NCBI GenBank assembly: GCA_033065855.1
Contig: JAVXUO010002762.1
Span: forward strand, 857,351 to 921,350
Length of the DNA stretch: 64,000 nucleotides
Origin: Escallonia rubra
Taxonomy: Eukaryota > Streptophyta > Magnoliopsida > Escalloniales > Escalloniaceae
Reading direction: 5' to 3'
Part shown: piece after piece, positions 1 through 12,625 of the stretch
Layout: each line of letters opens with the position of its first letter
Position numbering within the stretch: the first letter of the stretch is position 1
The notes under the pieces: model-generated
What the model was told of the DNA's origin: nothing
The model's input: only the letters and a program-made list of their open reading frames with translations
The model's database searches: none
Translations under genes and position numbers: made by a program

Positions 1-493
1 TTTCTTGTACCAAGTATGATTGGTGCTGATTGTAAATAGTTTCAGCTGTCCCTTCTTTTAATTGCACTTTTGGTACTGTGAAAGTGCAATAAAATCATGA
101 TTCCAGTGTATTGTATACTGAGGAAGATTCGGATAGAGACAAGAGTAGTTGTAGAACATAAAAAATACACATCTTGCAGGAAGAACAGGTAGATTTGGTG
201 AGATGATTTGGTCATATTGTGCCATGGAAATAGAGTGCACGATCATGTTAAATAGGATCCATTGACTTTGTTTTTTGTTATATGGTAACACGCCTGCATT
301 CTTTATGTGTATGAATTTGCTTGATAAAATAGTTTCCTTCCATCTTCAAGTTTGATTTTATCACAGGGTTTCGTTGTAACATATGATGCTTCAAAGTGCT
401 ATTCTGTGTTCATGATCCCGTCTACCTACACTCACTATAAAATCTGATATGCAGTGGTGTCATAATTTGAGGGTTTCGAATCGAAGAGTTTCA
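1..493. other. Upstream intergenic sequence of the DUF936 gene
   Basis: AT-rich sequence with no recognisable protein, RNA or repeat. It should hold the promoter and 5' leader of the gene that starts at 494. An in-frame ATG also occurs at 449, 15 codons upstream, but the family start (Met-Ala-Ser-Leu-Thr-Pro-Gly) is at 494. Confidence 0.5.
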
Positions 494-2712
494 ATGGCGT
501 CTCTTACACCAGGAATACTACTAAAGCTTCTTCAAACTATCAATTCCGATGTAAAGGTTCGAGGTGAATACAGGTCCATCCTATTACAAGTGATCAGCAT
601 TGTCCCTGCCTTGAATGGATCAGAATTGTGGCCAAACCATGGCTTTTTCATCAAAGTCTCTGATTCCTCTCACTCGACCTACGTCTCACTGTCGAAGGAA
701 GACAACGAGCTCATCTTAAATAACAAGCTGCAGCTTGGCCAATTCTTCTATGTTGAAAAAATGGAGGCTGGAACTCCTGTTCCAATTCTAGTTGGAGTGA
801 GGCCGCTTACAGGACGACATCAGTTTGTGGGAAACCCAAAGGATTTGATGCAAATGTTGGATTTCTCCCAGGGACCAGTAAAAGTTGATCAGGAAGATAT
901 TACCAGTTCAAAAGTGAATGGATCATCAGTAAAAAAAGAAGAGAGCCCAACGAAGAAATTCGTAATCAAAGAGGAGAAAGTAGGTGTTCCATCAAGGTAC
1001 ATGCAGGGTGTCTTGACATCAAACACCAAAGTCAGTGCAGCCGATTCAAATGGAAATGCAAAAAGCAATGAGAATGAGAGTGGTGAAGCAAGTAAGCCTT
1101 GGAAAAGCAAACAACAGGAGCTTAAAGGTCAGGTATGATCTAGCCTAAGACGTAATTTATTTCTTAAAGGTAAAGCAAACACCCCCTTGGGCATTATTCA
1201 AATTGTGAAGTTGGGGGAAAGAAGTATGAAGCAATATAGTTGCGATATGTCCTTAAATTCTACCTCTAGGCATGCGTCTGGTTCAAGTATCTGACAATCA
1301 TTTGCTATTACCAATCCAGACTAACCCGGCAAATCCTTCGAGCAATCGCAGCAATCGCACTGATGTACCAACACCAAAACCGTATGAGGTAGCGGACACC
1401 AAGGAGGCCTTGACACCTTCAAAGGTCCTAACTACAAAACGCACGGCTAGCAATAAACAAGAAAACATCAACTCAAACTGTTTGTATGGCAGTAGGGACA
1501 AGAAACAACCTCCCGAGGCGTTAGTCTGGTCCGCGCTACCCGCTAGTCTTTTGAAGACTGGCAAGGTATGTTCCTTGTCTGGTTCACTCGTTTTTCAATT
1601 ATTAATCAGATGCGTATTTCTAGATTGGTTGGAGTACGCTGAATTGATTATACTGTGCCAATTAAGCCAAATCCATTTGTTTTTTTGAACTTCATTTTAA
1701 ACACTATTTCGGTGGTGTCTTTTCGATAGTTCTCTTTCTATTTAGAGTAAAACAGTAGAAAAGAAATTAAGATGACAGATGCTGTGAATTTAGATTTGGC
1801 CTATATAAATTGAAAAGAGATGCTAGTTGCTGAAGTTCCGGTACAAAAATTTAAGAAATTGATGAAGACATCTAAGTGAGGTTATCTTACTCGTCTTGTT
1901 TTGTCACTACAAGGGGATGCTTAGAAGGACAAACTTGGCTTCTTTGGTAGCTGCAGAAGCTCAGAAAGAAGCAGCAGCAGCAGCAAACCTGGTTAAGTGC
2001 CTTGGGTAAGCATGAATTTTGGAACAAGTATCTGTAAAGTGATAAAGTACTTCAGTCCAATAAGATATTAATTAACTCTTTTGCTCTCAGAATGTTTGGT
2101 GATCTCTGCTCATCTGCCTCGCCAGACAACCCCCACCTCTGTCTCACCAAATTCTTTGCACTTTACCAGCTGATCGACCATCCTAATGTCACAGCACCAA
2201 CCAAGGATAGCTCACTTAATTATTCAATTAACTCACCCACACCAGACAAAGATAAATCCAGCCGAAAGGCAGGTCACATCCAGGGTAGGAACACAATGAA
2301 GTCTCTGAAGGCCACAATAGAATTAAGTGGGGCTGATAAACTAGAATGGGCAAAAGGAGATGGTTTGAAAGAGGTCAAAGATCTAAAGGAACTCCTCGTA
2401 AATGAAGCTCAATCTTGGTTTCTGAAATTTTTGGAGGCAGCACTTGATGCCGGGTTCCAGGTAGGCAACCAGGAGAAGAAAGGAAAGGACGGTGTTGCTC
2501 GCCAAATGGAACCGAACAACCATATTGCTGTGGCATTATCTCAACTGAAGCAAGCAAATGAGTGGCTGGATAGATTAGGGAGCAACTTGAACTCGGAGAA
2601 AAATGGCTTATTGGAGACTATTGATCGGTTGAAGCAGAAAGTTTACGCTTGTTTACTTGTTCATGTGGACTCAGCTGCATCAGCTCTAGAGAGCCGATCT
2701 GATCGTGGATGA
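494..2712 (+). CDS. DUF936 family protein, four exons
   Basis: The product is a plant-specific DUF936 protein of about 547 residues whose biochemical role is not established. Exons read as 494-1127, 1270-1565, 1914-2005 and 2091-2712, total 1644 nt. The N-terminal 120 residues carry the family signature: [14 protein letters not shown], then an OB-fold-like stretch with [26 protein letters not shown] and [15 protein letters not shown]. The middle is Lys/Ser/Glu-rich and probably disordered (about residues 130-310). Exon 3 encodes a short Ala-rich helix ([15 protein letters not shown]), and exon 4 a helical C-terminus with an acidic/basic linker. The exon 1 to 2 junction is chosen at AAAG/GT (1127) because the next GT would break the frame. 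Start at 494 follows the family; an in-frame upstream ATG at 449 exists. Proposed microtubule-associated roles for relatives are not visible here. Confidence 0.9.
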
Positions 2713-3529
2713 GTTAAGCAAAGTACATGTTCCTACACTTCACCTTGTAATTATGTACTGTATAAATTATTTGTTCTTTTTTTGTGAAAGCTTTCCAGCT
2801 ACTTGGTCGCTGGGACTTGTGTCTTGATGAAATTGTTTATAAAAATTGTTTGTTTTGATTGTATTTAAGTGAGTTCAAAGAAACAAACGCTTGTTATTCC
2901 CTTACCCTGAAGGAAGTTATTCCCCTTTTGCCTCAAGCAGGGTGCAGCACCTAGCTAGTTACACTTGTCTCGCCCCATCAGCATCATAATCTGATGTGAT
3001 TTTAGGGCCAATATCAAATCAGATTGCTTGCCAGCTTGGTGTGAAAATCGTGCCTGCATAACACTTAGATGTTAAATCCTTGGCATGCTCGGAATATGGA
3101 AGTTTGCCTCCTGAAAGGAAGTGATCATAAAGGGGTGTCACAGGTAAGCCAAAACGTAATACTGGTCACCCACCATGGGCTATTAGGAGATCTGGTTTAA
3201 CAACAGGAACCTTTTTCGATCAAGGTCCATAGCAATCCATTTTTTAGTTTCAAGCTGATCTTTCCGTGGGACACTCCAAACTGGTGTGCCCTTTCGAGGA
3301 CCACTTGCAGTCATCATCTTGGGGAAACATTTTCAGCCTGCTTGGCAACTTAGCTTCCCATTAACTAAAAGAAAGTTCTAAGAAATACTTCTTTGTTTGC
3401 TTAATACATGAAGAAGGAAATGAACATGCTAGCTTGTCTACTACACTTCAAAGGCCTGTGTTGGGCTACCCCTTCTACTATTGCCCAGATTATTGACCAA
3501 AATAGAAACTTATCCGCTAGACTGAGGTA
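2713..3529. other. Gene-free sequence downstream of the DUF936 gene
   Basis: Contains the 3' untranslated region of the DUF936 gene in its first 200-300 bases and then unassigned sequence. I see no ORF with recognisable similarity and no clear repeat. Confidence 0.5.
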
Positions 3530-3955
3530 GCGTTTGGTAACATTTTTTTTCCCAATTTTTTCTCAGTTTTGTAAATTGGAGGGAAAAAACCCGTTTGACA
3601 TCTTTTTTTCATTCAGTTTTGAAAATCAGTTTTTAAAACGTGACTGTTTTTTAAAACTCCAATTTGGAGTTTTGAGTTTTTGTTTTGATACCACCGCCAC
3701 CCCACCCACCACCAGCCATTGCCACTCGCCGCCCGCCACCACCACCACTAAAGAAAAAATTCAAAATAAAAACCGGATAATCAAACACCAATAAAATAAA
3801 ATAAATAAAAACTCAAAATAAACATCCATTTGTTTTTGTAAAAAATAAAAACTAAACTAAACTAAACTGATTTGATTTGATTTGATTTTTTTTTTTTTGA
3901 AACAGAAAACCAAAACTGGAAGTGATTTCAAACAGATCCGGAGAATTTACTGCTC
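3530..3955. mobile_element. Possible MITE-like insertion (weak)
   Basis: The left end begins with a GCGTTTGGTAACA-like motif and T-runs. The right end, read on the other strand, begins CTGTTTGAAATCA with similar T-rich spacing. The interior is CCACC-rich (3690-3745) followed by A-rich sequence and a short TTTGA/ACTAA microrepeat near 3850-3890. The ends match only loosely and no target-site duplication could be fixed, so this is a suggestion only. Confidence 0.3.
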
Positions 3956-5035
3956 TGGTCTCCCTTTTTAACACGTAGGCAGTCAAGTCAGTCTATTAGT
4001 ACAGTTTTTATTCTCTACAATGCTGTTATAATCAGCTAAAAAAAATGAACTTGACCTACCAAATCAGAAAAAGTAAGCAAGCTGGCTAAATATCTGCAGT
4101 TCTGCTTTCACTCTTAGCCCCGCCATGGCAGCTGCGTGCCAGATGGTGATTTCCTTGTCTTGCCTCCACCGACACGACCAAATGATGATTATTGATTACA
4201 CAGCATGTGCAACGAGGTGGAGACGAGAAACGATATGTCATGTTGCACTAGTGCACTACCATTGTGCACATAATGAGAATTTTGAATCAATCAACAAAAA
4301 TATTCGATAAGCAACTTACTATGGTGCGGCTCAGGTTCTTGAAGGAGAGGTGCCTAACTGGAGAGCTAGAGCACATGCAAAATTACTTCTCAGATGATCA
4401 TCAAGTATGTTGACATAGACCTTGATTGCATAGATATAATCCAGCATGTGCCCTGCTTCTCCAGCTTGGCGTCCCGCTCCTTTTATGAACTTAACTCATC
4501 CCTTCATGGATTGAACATCTTACTTCTCCTCACTAACATGGTCCAAGTAAATGTTATCCTGATACTTACCATAAGAGGAAACAAACATGGTCACATATAT
4601 AGCAATTCATACTGTTCATCCGGGTGGGGATCCAACAAACAAGATTGGGCAGCATTCTTTTTGTTAGTTGGATAAGAGGTGGTTGATTGTTTCTAGCTTT
4701 TGCTTGCTAAAATCCCAGCAAAAAACAGATCAATTGGTGGGTAAAAGATTGTATAGTTAACTGTTGAAGTTTGGCAGCCAAAAGAAGTAAGTGAACTCCC
4801 TACACACTGGATGGCAGCCAAACTTCGTGGCCATTATGTATTGAAATATTCATGCTAGCTAGTTTCACACAACAGAGTGAACTGTTTGCCCAAGATGGGA
4901 AGATGGCAACCTAAAAGTGTACAAATTAAGGCAGGCCACCCACCCATCATCTGCTAGCCACTAGTAGACCTTAAAAGGAAATGGCCTAAATGCAGACAGT
5001 AAACATATAAATGTTCATGGCCTAAGTAGTACCAA
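3956..5035. other. Gene-free sequence
   Basis: No supported gene. Short ORFs near 4125-4310 and 4394-4675 resemble nothing I recognise and have no splice or promoter context. Confidence 0.45.
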
Positions 5036-5660
5036 TGTTATCACGATGAAGAGTCAAAGTTGTCGGGAGGAAGATTCCAAGTTCCTATGAAAGAGTCTGG
5101 ATCCAGCAAAGACCAGCACCAGTCGTAGCAAGGGCACGATATCCAGCTTTAGCACTGGAACTGGAAACAGTTGGCTGCTTTCAAGAGAACCATGACGAGA
5201 GATTAGAACCAAAGACGATGCAACCACCAGAAGTGAAATGGCAATCATCAGGATTGCCATTTGCCAACCCAATCAACATGAAATAAGCAACAACATTGGG
5301 AATAGTGATCGGGAAAAAAAGAGTGACCATAATCAAGGATGCCTTCAGTGTAACGGAAAATAAGTTTCAGAGCAATGACTTGAGCAGAGGTAGGACGGTG
5401 GAGAAACTGAGCATCTTCATTCACCGCATAAAATAAATCGGGACGAGTGAGGTGAGATATTCGAGACCACCAATTAAGACTACGGTATAAAGTAACATTA
5501 GGGGAGGGGTGCCAGAGTAGCAAGAAACCTTGAGAGCCGAGAGCTAAAAGAGTTGTGTGAGGGGCTTAATTAGCATCGAGTAGATAGGCACAAGACAAGA
5601 GGTCAGTAGCAAATTGAGATTGAGAGAAAATAATCTGATGCAAAGTATGATCTAGATTAA
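5036..5660 (-). pseudogene. Ty1/Copia retrotransposon fragment (end of reverse transcriptase and RNase H)
   Basis: Reading the minus strand from 5660 downward, the translation matches the end of a Copia polyprotein. It runs from a stretch ending DLLSCAYLLDAN, through SHLTRPDLFYAVN, to RYTEGILDYGH; these are the hallmarks at the RT to RNase H boundary. A further piece in another frame (about 5060-5250) contains KQPTVSSSSAKAGYRALA and GAGLCWI, the RNase H segment. Stops and frameshifts separate the pieces and no LTR lies alongside, so this is a dead internal fragment. Confidence 0.8.
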
Positions 5661-5776
5661 TCGTTCATATCAAAATTTGAATACCAACAAAGAAAATTAG
5701 AGACAAAATACCGGGGTGTTACAATAGGTGATGGCGTCAACACAAAGAAGGACAATATGTCGATACAAGACTTTTA

Positions 5777-7030
5777 GGGTTAATTGTACGCTACACCCCG
5801 TACTTAGGGGTCAGTTGCACCCAGAACCTTATGGTTCTAATTTTGGCACCCAAAAAAAAAAAAAAAAAAATCTTGGCACCCAGCACCAGATGACAGTCAT
5901 GACAGTCAAAATGTCTGTTGACCAGACGTCTGTTAGCTTTTCAGGGGCAAAATGGTCCTTTTAACAGTTATATTCACCTTTTGTCCATATCAGTTCCAAA
6001 TGGCACCAATAATTAACATCAAGCCCTCCATGTCATTTTCTAACCCCTTTTTCTCTCCTTGACTATCATTTTCTCAACCGCACCGCCGCCGGCCACCCAC
6101 GACCACCCGCAACCTCTAATCCTGAAACCTATGGCATCCCCTCCAATTGAAGGCGGCTACCTATGCCAACCGTTGGCTGACTGCCGCCTCTGTCACAAAT
6201 TCCTCACCCACGACCACCCACGACCACCAATCCCTAACCCACGACACCCCTTTCAATTAAATTGCGGCCACCAAAGGCCGACAACCACCACCATCATCAG
6301 ATCCCCCCGAAAACAAAAGCCAAAACTCCAACGCCATCATCACAAACATATTCCACGGACAAAACATACACAAAATCCACCTTCATCATCTTACACAACC
6401 AGGATCGTCCCCAACACAAACCCTCTGATGCAGTTAATGCCGCCGCCAATGTCGCAATGGGAACACTAAGGGACCGTAGCGTTGTCGATGACTTCTAACA
6501 CCAACATCACATGAGCTTTTTGGTCCCCTCAGTAGACTGCTATGTCCAAATCGGCCCACCAATTAATGATGGGTATAGAGATTGGAGTTGTGGAGATGGT
6601 TACTAGTGGGTTCCTTAATTGAACGTGTTTCCATCAATTGCCGGTGACGATGATCATGGCCGATTGCTATTTGGCAACTATATGGAGAAGAGGGTTTTGA
6701 GGGGCTGATGCAGCGGTGTGGAGGTGCCGTAGAGCCCATTTCTTTTCTTTTCTCTTCTGCTTCATTTCTTCTTTAGCTGTTATAGAGAAATGACGTGGAG
6801 AGCCCAATTGGGCCATGTGTAGCTGACTGGCTGAAATGTATGCTTTAAGGGGCAATAAGACTATATTGCCCCTGAAAAACTAACAGAGGTCTGGTCAAAG
6901 TGCATTTTGACCGTCATCTAGTGCTGGGTGCCACGATTTTTAAAATTTTTGTGTTGGGTGCCAAAATTAGAACCATAAGGTGCTCAGTACAACTGACCCC
7001 TAAGTACGGGGTGTAGTGTAAAATTAACCC
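5777..7030. mobile_element. Mutator-like non-autonomous element, long TIRs, 9-bp TSD
   Basis: A 1254-bp element. The left end (GGGTTAATTGTACGCTACAC) and right end are inverted copies. Similarity continues inward for roughly 180 bp per side, including an A-run near 5852-5870 on the left and matching sequence at 6845-7030 on the right. The flanks carry a 9-bp direct repeat with one mismatch: agactttta at 5768-5776 and ggactttta at 7031-7039. Long terminal inverted repeats plus a 9-bp duplication are characteristic of Mutator-like elements. The interior has no transposase; it is CCACC-rich on the left and GGTG-rich on the right. Short Pro/His-rich ORFs inside are composition artefacts. Confidence 0.85.
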
Positions 7031-7039
7031 GGACTTTTA

Positions 7040-8639
7040 AGAGGAGAAGTCCATTGAGTATAAGAATTGAACTTAATAGCTATATGTAGTCGATGACTTG
7101 ATTAGTAAGAATCAGATGCTTTGCACACAAAGTATTAAAATAAAAAGGTTATAGACGTTACTAGAAAAACTAACTAAATATAATTAGTACTATTATTTTC
7201 ATTAAATTATACTAATAAGTAAATTAGTTACAAATTGCTAATCAAAGTCTCGAAGCATGAGAAGTTCATTTAAGAAAACATGATCTTAATTACTTTCAAA
7301 TACAAATTGCTGATGTCAAATGTCATCAATATTTGTTACTCTGACTATTATTTATCATACTTGTTTCTTTTATCATATCAAGTTACTATTAAAGAGAATC
7401 ATGACTATTGTAACCCATGACATTATAATCACTTTCAAACATCTTTCACAGTTTAATTAATCCTTACAAAACACGACAAGTATGGCATTGCAGTAGTAAA
7501 AGTAAAGAAAGTTTTCTAAAGACAATTTGACACACATAAAATATAATGTGAAATTTTTAGAAACCTTTTATAATTGAAAAGTGTTTTTGAATAAAAAGAT
7601 TTTTTTAATCATTTAACCCATTTCATATCATAATCTGAGAGTTTGCAAGAAAAAAAATATCATTAATCTTTTGAGCATTGGAGTCTTTATCGATCAGGTT
7701 TCGGTTAACATTATCACCCCCATGAGTGAAATTTATAAAAACTATCACCATATGAAGAACATATTATCATGGTGATATTTGGTATTGCAGGCATTAGTGG
7801 AACACACAGACATAATAAGCATTTGAAGAATATGTCATCACGCTCAAAAAGATATTCCAATAACTCTAATACTAACTTAGGATTATTTATTTGCCATGAT
7901 CCCTAATTATAATTAGGAGCAGAATGTATGATCCGGTGATTCTTGAAAGTTATGATTACATATGCATTTCAAAAACCCTAGGAACCTACGGTTTAAAGAT
8001 AGTTGCCTTAATTACACCGATATGTTCTTTTTTAAAACCTAGATTTAAACTTCAGTGTTATGATAGTTTCTAAACATGCTGATGTGTTTGTATTGAAACT
8101 TATATACATGCACAATAATTTAAATTTGTAGCTTACCAATATGAAATAAAATTAAAAACAATTGAATGTTTGACAAAATATTCAATTTAGTTTAAAGTAA
8201 AAGATTGCATTTTGCCTAAAAGGGTACTGAAGACTCTGTTATCTGTAATTTATTTTCTTTTATCGAACTTGATGTAGAATATGTAGTAGCTCTAAGATGG
8301 AGGTTTTGATAGAATTTTTTTCTCCAGTAATTAGAAAGCATGCAGAAGTTTAAGGGTGATTTTATAGGGTTTCCATAGGGCCTTTTTTGTTTTTATTTAT
8401 TTATAATAAATGTCAAAATAACTCTTAACTCTAATAAGAATAAACTTTTTAATAAGGGTAATTTAAAGGAATATGCTTGATATCTTATGAGAAGTCAAAA
8501 GCACCCTTATTTTTTTAGTAAATGTCAAGATAATCCCTGACTCTATTTATAATATGTGTATTAGCCCTATGGTTAGATAACATAGATTTACATCTTGTTT
8601 GAATGATAACTACACATTAATTATGTTCTAATGTGTACT
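7040..8639. other. AT-rich gene-free sequence
   Basis: Long AT-rich stretch without ORFs of note. Sequence near 8400-8520 (an 'aataagggtaatttaa' motif followed by 'gaagtcaaa-cacccttattt') recurs near 9880-9945, so a diverged short repeat is present at both sites. Nothing else could be identified. Confidence 0.5.
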
Positions 8640-9880
8640 TTGAAAGGATTCTTAGTAGGTATATACATACACACTCATGAAAGCAAATTTGAGAAGTTGG
8701 ATACGTGGATTAAAGTCAAAAAAGCTTTAAGCTATAGTGGACATGTTATGGAAGATGCAATCGAGTCCAATGTCAAAGGGCAATAAAGAAATGCATATGT
8801 TAAGTTACTCTCAATTATGATTGAACTTTAATTTTATGTAACTAGTCTTAGTTTGATGACTATGGCCTAAAATGACCGTAGGACACCTTTTGCATTGCAT
8901 ATGAGTTCATAACTTTTCATACAAGTGAACTTTGGAGCTCACTCAAATTATTTTTTTCAAGAATATTTTTGGAGCTAATCTTTTCATATTTTGATATAAC
9001 TTTTTATAACTTTTCAACGCAAAAAACGGCACCTCAATCCAATTTTTCTAAAGAAAGTTATGTCCAAAATAAGAAAAGAGGTTTCATGAGGCAGTCAAGA
9101 AATGAGCAGTAATGGAATGCAATCAACTACATTATGAAGGTAGTCGACTTTATTGACCGTTTGTTGAAAATAACAGCTAGTTTTGCCATAAATCATGCCA
9201 AATCTTTCCACAACGGCTATATTTAATATCCACCTTATGAAAATGATTACACCATGAAAATTACATTCTAAGCCTCCATTCATTGGAAAAATATCAAGGC
9301 TCATAGATTAAATTTTATCTCTTCATCTTCATGATTTTACATCATTAAAGAGAGTATCTTTGTGAGCAATTATTGCACTGAGTGTTAGAATTCTTCAAAT
9401 CATCAATTCTATCATCTTTCATATTTTAGAGCTTCATTTGTACACATTTGATCTTTGTAAAAAGGATTGTAATCAAGGCTTGAGTTTGTCAAGTCTCTTG
9501 CATGAGCTTTGTGGATTTAAGGCTTGTGCTTGGTGTGGGATATCACCAAGTGTTATAAGGGTTTTGATCTCGACCCGTAAAAAGATTGTTGCTAGTGGAT
9601 TCTAGTACTCTTGGAAATGACTTCCTTGAAGAGGCGGATGCATGTAGGCTTGAGGGTAGTTCAACCCAAAATTTTTTAAATTTCCGTGTCAAGTATCTCT
9701 AACTCAATCTCTTTACTTATTACTATATAATTTCTTGAGATTGTGTAGTCAGCATCTTCAATAAAGTGTTATTTGGTTTGATTGAGATTCATAATTGTGT
9801 TTAGTTTAAATTTCTCATTAATTTTCAAAAACTTTATTCACTCCCCCTCTAGGGTTGCTTTATTGGTTTCAATGTGTTTT
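8640..9880 (+). mobile_element. Degenerate LTR-like remnant (Copia SIRE/Maximus type suspected)
   Basis: From about 9365 to 9860 the sequence resembles the 3' half of SIRE-type LTRs. It shows a 'tttgtaaaaaggattgtaatc' region, a GTTGCTAGTGGATTC segment, a CATGTAGGCTTGAGGG-like segment, and finally CACTCCCCCTCTAGGGTTGC where such LTRs end. The 5' limit is uncertain and no primer-binding site or target duplication was found. The identification rests on remembered sequence texture. Confidence 0.4.
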
Positions 9881-11769
9881 AATAAGGGTAGTTTAATGAA
9901 AGAGGTTTGATACCAAATGAAAAGTCAAACACACCCTTGTTTTTAATAACACTTTAATATAAAAAGGATATTTCATGAAAAATAAAATTTTAAGATAAAA
10001 ACACCCCTAGTCACCCCTAACCTTTTATGAAAAGTTCAGTTAAGTAAGGGCACTTAAAGGAGAAAAAAAGATTAACCATATAACCATATCCGTACTTATA
10101 TATATATAAATAGATAGATAGATAGATAAAGTTATCGAGAAGATCAACGGCTGTGAACATAATGGAATACAAACCTGAAAGACTAGTTACGGTTGATAGA
10201 AATTAGACGAACTTGTTATCGATTTAAAGGTTTGAGCTGATGGCACGATGATCAAAAAGGCGAAAAATAGCGAAGGACACAAGAATAAGACATGGTGTCA
10301 CCAAGAGGAGGAAGGAGAGTTCATCAAGTATAAGAACCGAAGTCAAAAGCCTGTGTAAGTCCGATGCGGAAATTTTACACTGGCCCTTAGGCAAGGGTTA
10401 GTTTTGGGTGATCACTTACCTCGGTTACAATGGTAGGATGACCGCGAGAGTAACAAAATCATGAGAGGAGGACTGGCTCTAATATCAAACCATGATAACA
10501 GCTAGCATAAAGAGCTTGAAAAACAACTATTACTTTAGCTTTTATGTGACCCTTTTGTGCCCTTGAAGGGCCAAGTAAAACCAAGAAAATGGAAGAACTT
10601 TTAGGTAATGAACTCAATAGACTTGTCTGGGGGACATAAACATAGATTTTAGCATGTGGTCTCTCACCTCAATCTCACTCATATATATTTTTTTCCCAAG
10701 TATGAGAGGTGATTCACGCTATATATTCTATGCAAGTTACTATCCCAAATTTTGATTTCCAACAATGAGGTGCCATATTTATTTATTGTTAATACTTTAA
10801 GCTCAAGGTTCTTAAAACAACTTATACAGTCTAACACATCATTAGAAAGTCAATATTTTGGACAAAAGTTGGAGAAGGATAGCATTCCTCTTTAAAGAAC
10901 AACTTTTGGCAAGGATTGAAGGATGGAGGCAGCTTATTATCTTCTTGTGCCCACTTGCTTTGTACTTGGTAGTATTTATATGGAAAGAAAGAAGAGTACA
11001 AGTATAATCTAAGCGATCTTAACCTAACAGGACCATCCTAACTGGAATTTAAAGCAAATGGAACCCTAAACATAAAAACAACAGAATGATCATCCTCCCT
11101 ACTTTTCTGCCCACTAGTGAGACGAGATTATGAATGATGATGTTGGTCTTGCAACGCTGCAAACTGTTTCTCATTACCTTTAACATCTCATTGACAAACA
11201 ACCTCTAAATTCGTCTCTGGAAGGAGAGCCATGCACTTACTTTAAATCTTCTCTATGGTTTTATATATATTTATCCATTCTACCCCATCGAGGTCATGTG
11301 TGCCTGGACTACACAGCGGAAGTAGCAAGTCTGAACAATGCAGAGGAGAAAGCAGAAGCGTCACAGACTTCGGAGGATTTGATATCTTCGGCACGACTAA
11401 GCCGCTATAAAGGCTACACATACTGTTAGAGTCGCCTTTTTGTAATTGTTAGCCGTCTGCCCAGTTCAAAACTATTTTTGTTTTGCCAGAGACTAAAGTT
11501 GCCACATTGAACCCAATTGAGCCACTAAAGTTGTCACAGTGCCTCTAACGTCCCTCGTTGTGGGAGGTATATCTTTTCCAGATTCAAGCCAAACTTATAC
11601 GAAGAGAGCCAATATTTATTGAGTTATTGCATCTATTAGTTACAGTGCATTAGATTGATAGTCTCTTCAAATAACAATACCCTAATAATCACAGTGGTTA
11701 ATTAAGATTCCTTCGATCTCTGTTACTTTCGTAAAATAGCCATTTAAATGCATCAATTATAGCCAAAAT
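9881..11769. other. Gene-free sequence with a short microsatellite
   Basis: Nothing coding. A TA run merges into a GATA/TAGA microsatellite at about 10098-10131. The remainder is unassigned AT-rich sequence. Confidence 0.5.
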
Positions 11770-11771
11770 CT

Positions 11772-12055
11772 TAGGGCATGTTCGTATTTTTTGTTTTCAT
11801 TTTTATCATTTTTCGTATCTAGTAAGAATATTGCGTACTTCTATCATTTTGACAATTATTTTAGCTATTTTTCAGAGACAATGCGCGAGAGGCGGCTGAA
11901 AAAGGTTTGGTGTTTTCACATTTTTGCATTGCTTGGGTTATTTTTCTAAGACAATTGGTGAGATGCGGCCGAAAAAAATTAGGTATTTTCACATCTTCGT
12001 ATTGTTTGGGTTTAAAATTTTCCAAAATAAAAACCAAAAAAGGTAAACATACATA
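11772..12055. mobile_element. Possible MITE with internal 78-bp duplication
   Basis: The left end 'gcatgttcgtattttttg' pairs loosely with the right end, which on the other strand reads 'gtatgtttaccttttttgg'. Inside, an imperfect tandem duplication of about 78 bp covers roughly 11870-12025; each unit holds 'gacaat', 'gcggc(t/c)gaaaaa' and 'tttcacat'. No target-site duplication could be recognised. Confidence 0.35.
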
Positions 12056-12116
12056 ATAAAGGAATCTTTTTTGTCACTATTACGAAATTGAAAATGAGAC
12101 TGGTAAACGAAAGGGG

Positions 12117-12383
12117 TTGTTTCTATTGCTCGCGAAAACACGTAAATCTCTAACTTATCCTATGTTTTGCATAGTGATGTTTATTTCGTACATGGAAACT
12201 TGTCTATTCTTTCATGATCATATGGTTGGAATGTATCAACCTTGGCGCTCTAAGAAGCTCTGTCTATTCGTTCGTGATCATATTATTGGAAAGTATCAAC
12301 CTTGGTGCTCTAAGAAGCTTGTGTGGTGGAACGATAGCGAAAATCTAACCAAAGCATGCATGTATACATACCTAGGCAGATAA
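12117..12383 (+). CDS. Short ORF with a 20-residue tandem repeat, doubtful gene
   Basis: An uninterrupted 88-codon frame. Its centre is an imperfect 60-bp direct repeat (12201-12260 and 12261-12320) that translates as two 20-residue units, each containing the pattern HD/RDH-x-x-G-x-YQPW-x-SKK. I recognise no family. The frame lies tail-to-tail with the phylloplanin-like gene, about 240 bp away. The repeat keeps the frame only because 60 is divisible by three. It could equally be a chance frame over a small tandem duplication. Confidence 0.2.
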   Translation: MFLLLAKTRKSLTYPMFCIVMFISYMETCLFFHDHMVGMYQPWRSKKLCLFVRDHIIGKYQPWCSKKLVWWNDSENLTKACMYTYLGR

Positions 12384-12625
12384 TTGAACCACATTCAGAA
12401 CTCGGAAACAATATCTTGAAACAAACTTCAATATTCATAAAACCAAGGAGCAGTACATTGATGAAACCTAGTCATCGTACATGCATCTTATTTCAGGATA
12501 CAAAATAAAAGACAGCAACTACATCCGCCAAGAAACTTGATTAACGGACATGAAACACACCAAACTGAATGCGCCAAAGCTAGGCACTTATTTTTCTCAC
12601 AAGCCACACGCTGAAATGCTACCCC

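Noticed and set aside
6059-6498. Pro/His-rich frames of 136 and 78 codons
   Set aside because: They lie in the C-rich half of a Mutator-like element and overlap in two frames, so composition explains them.
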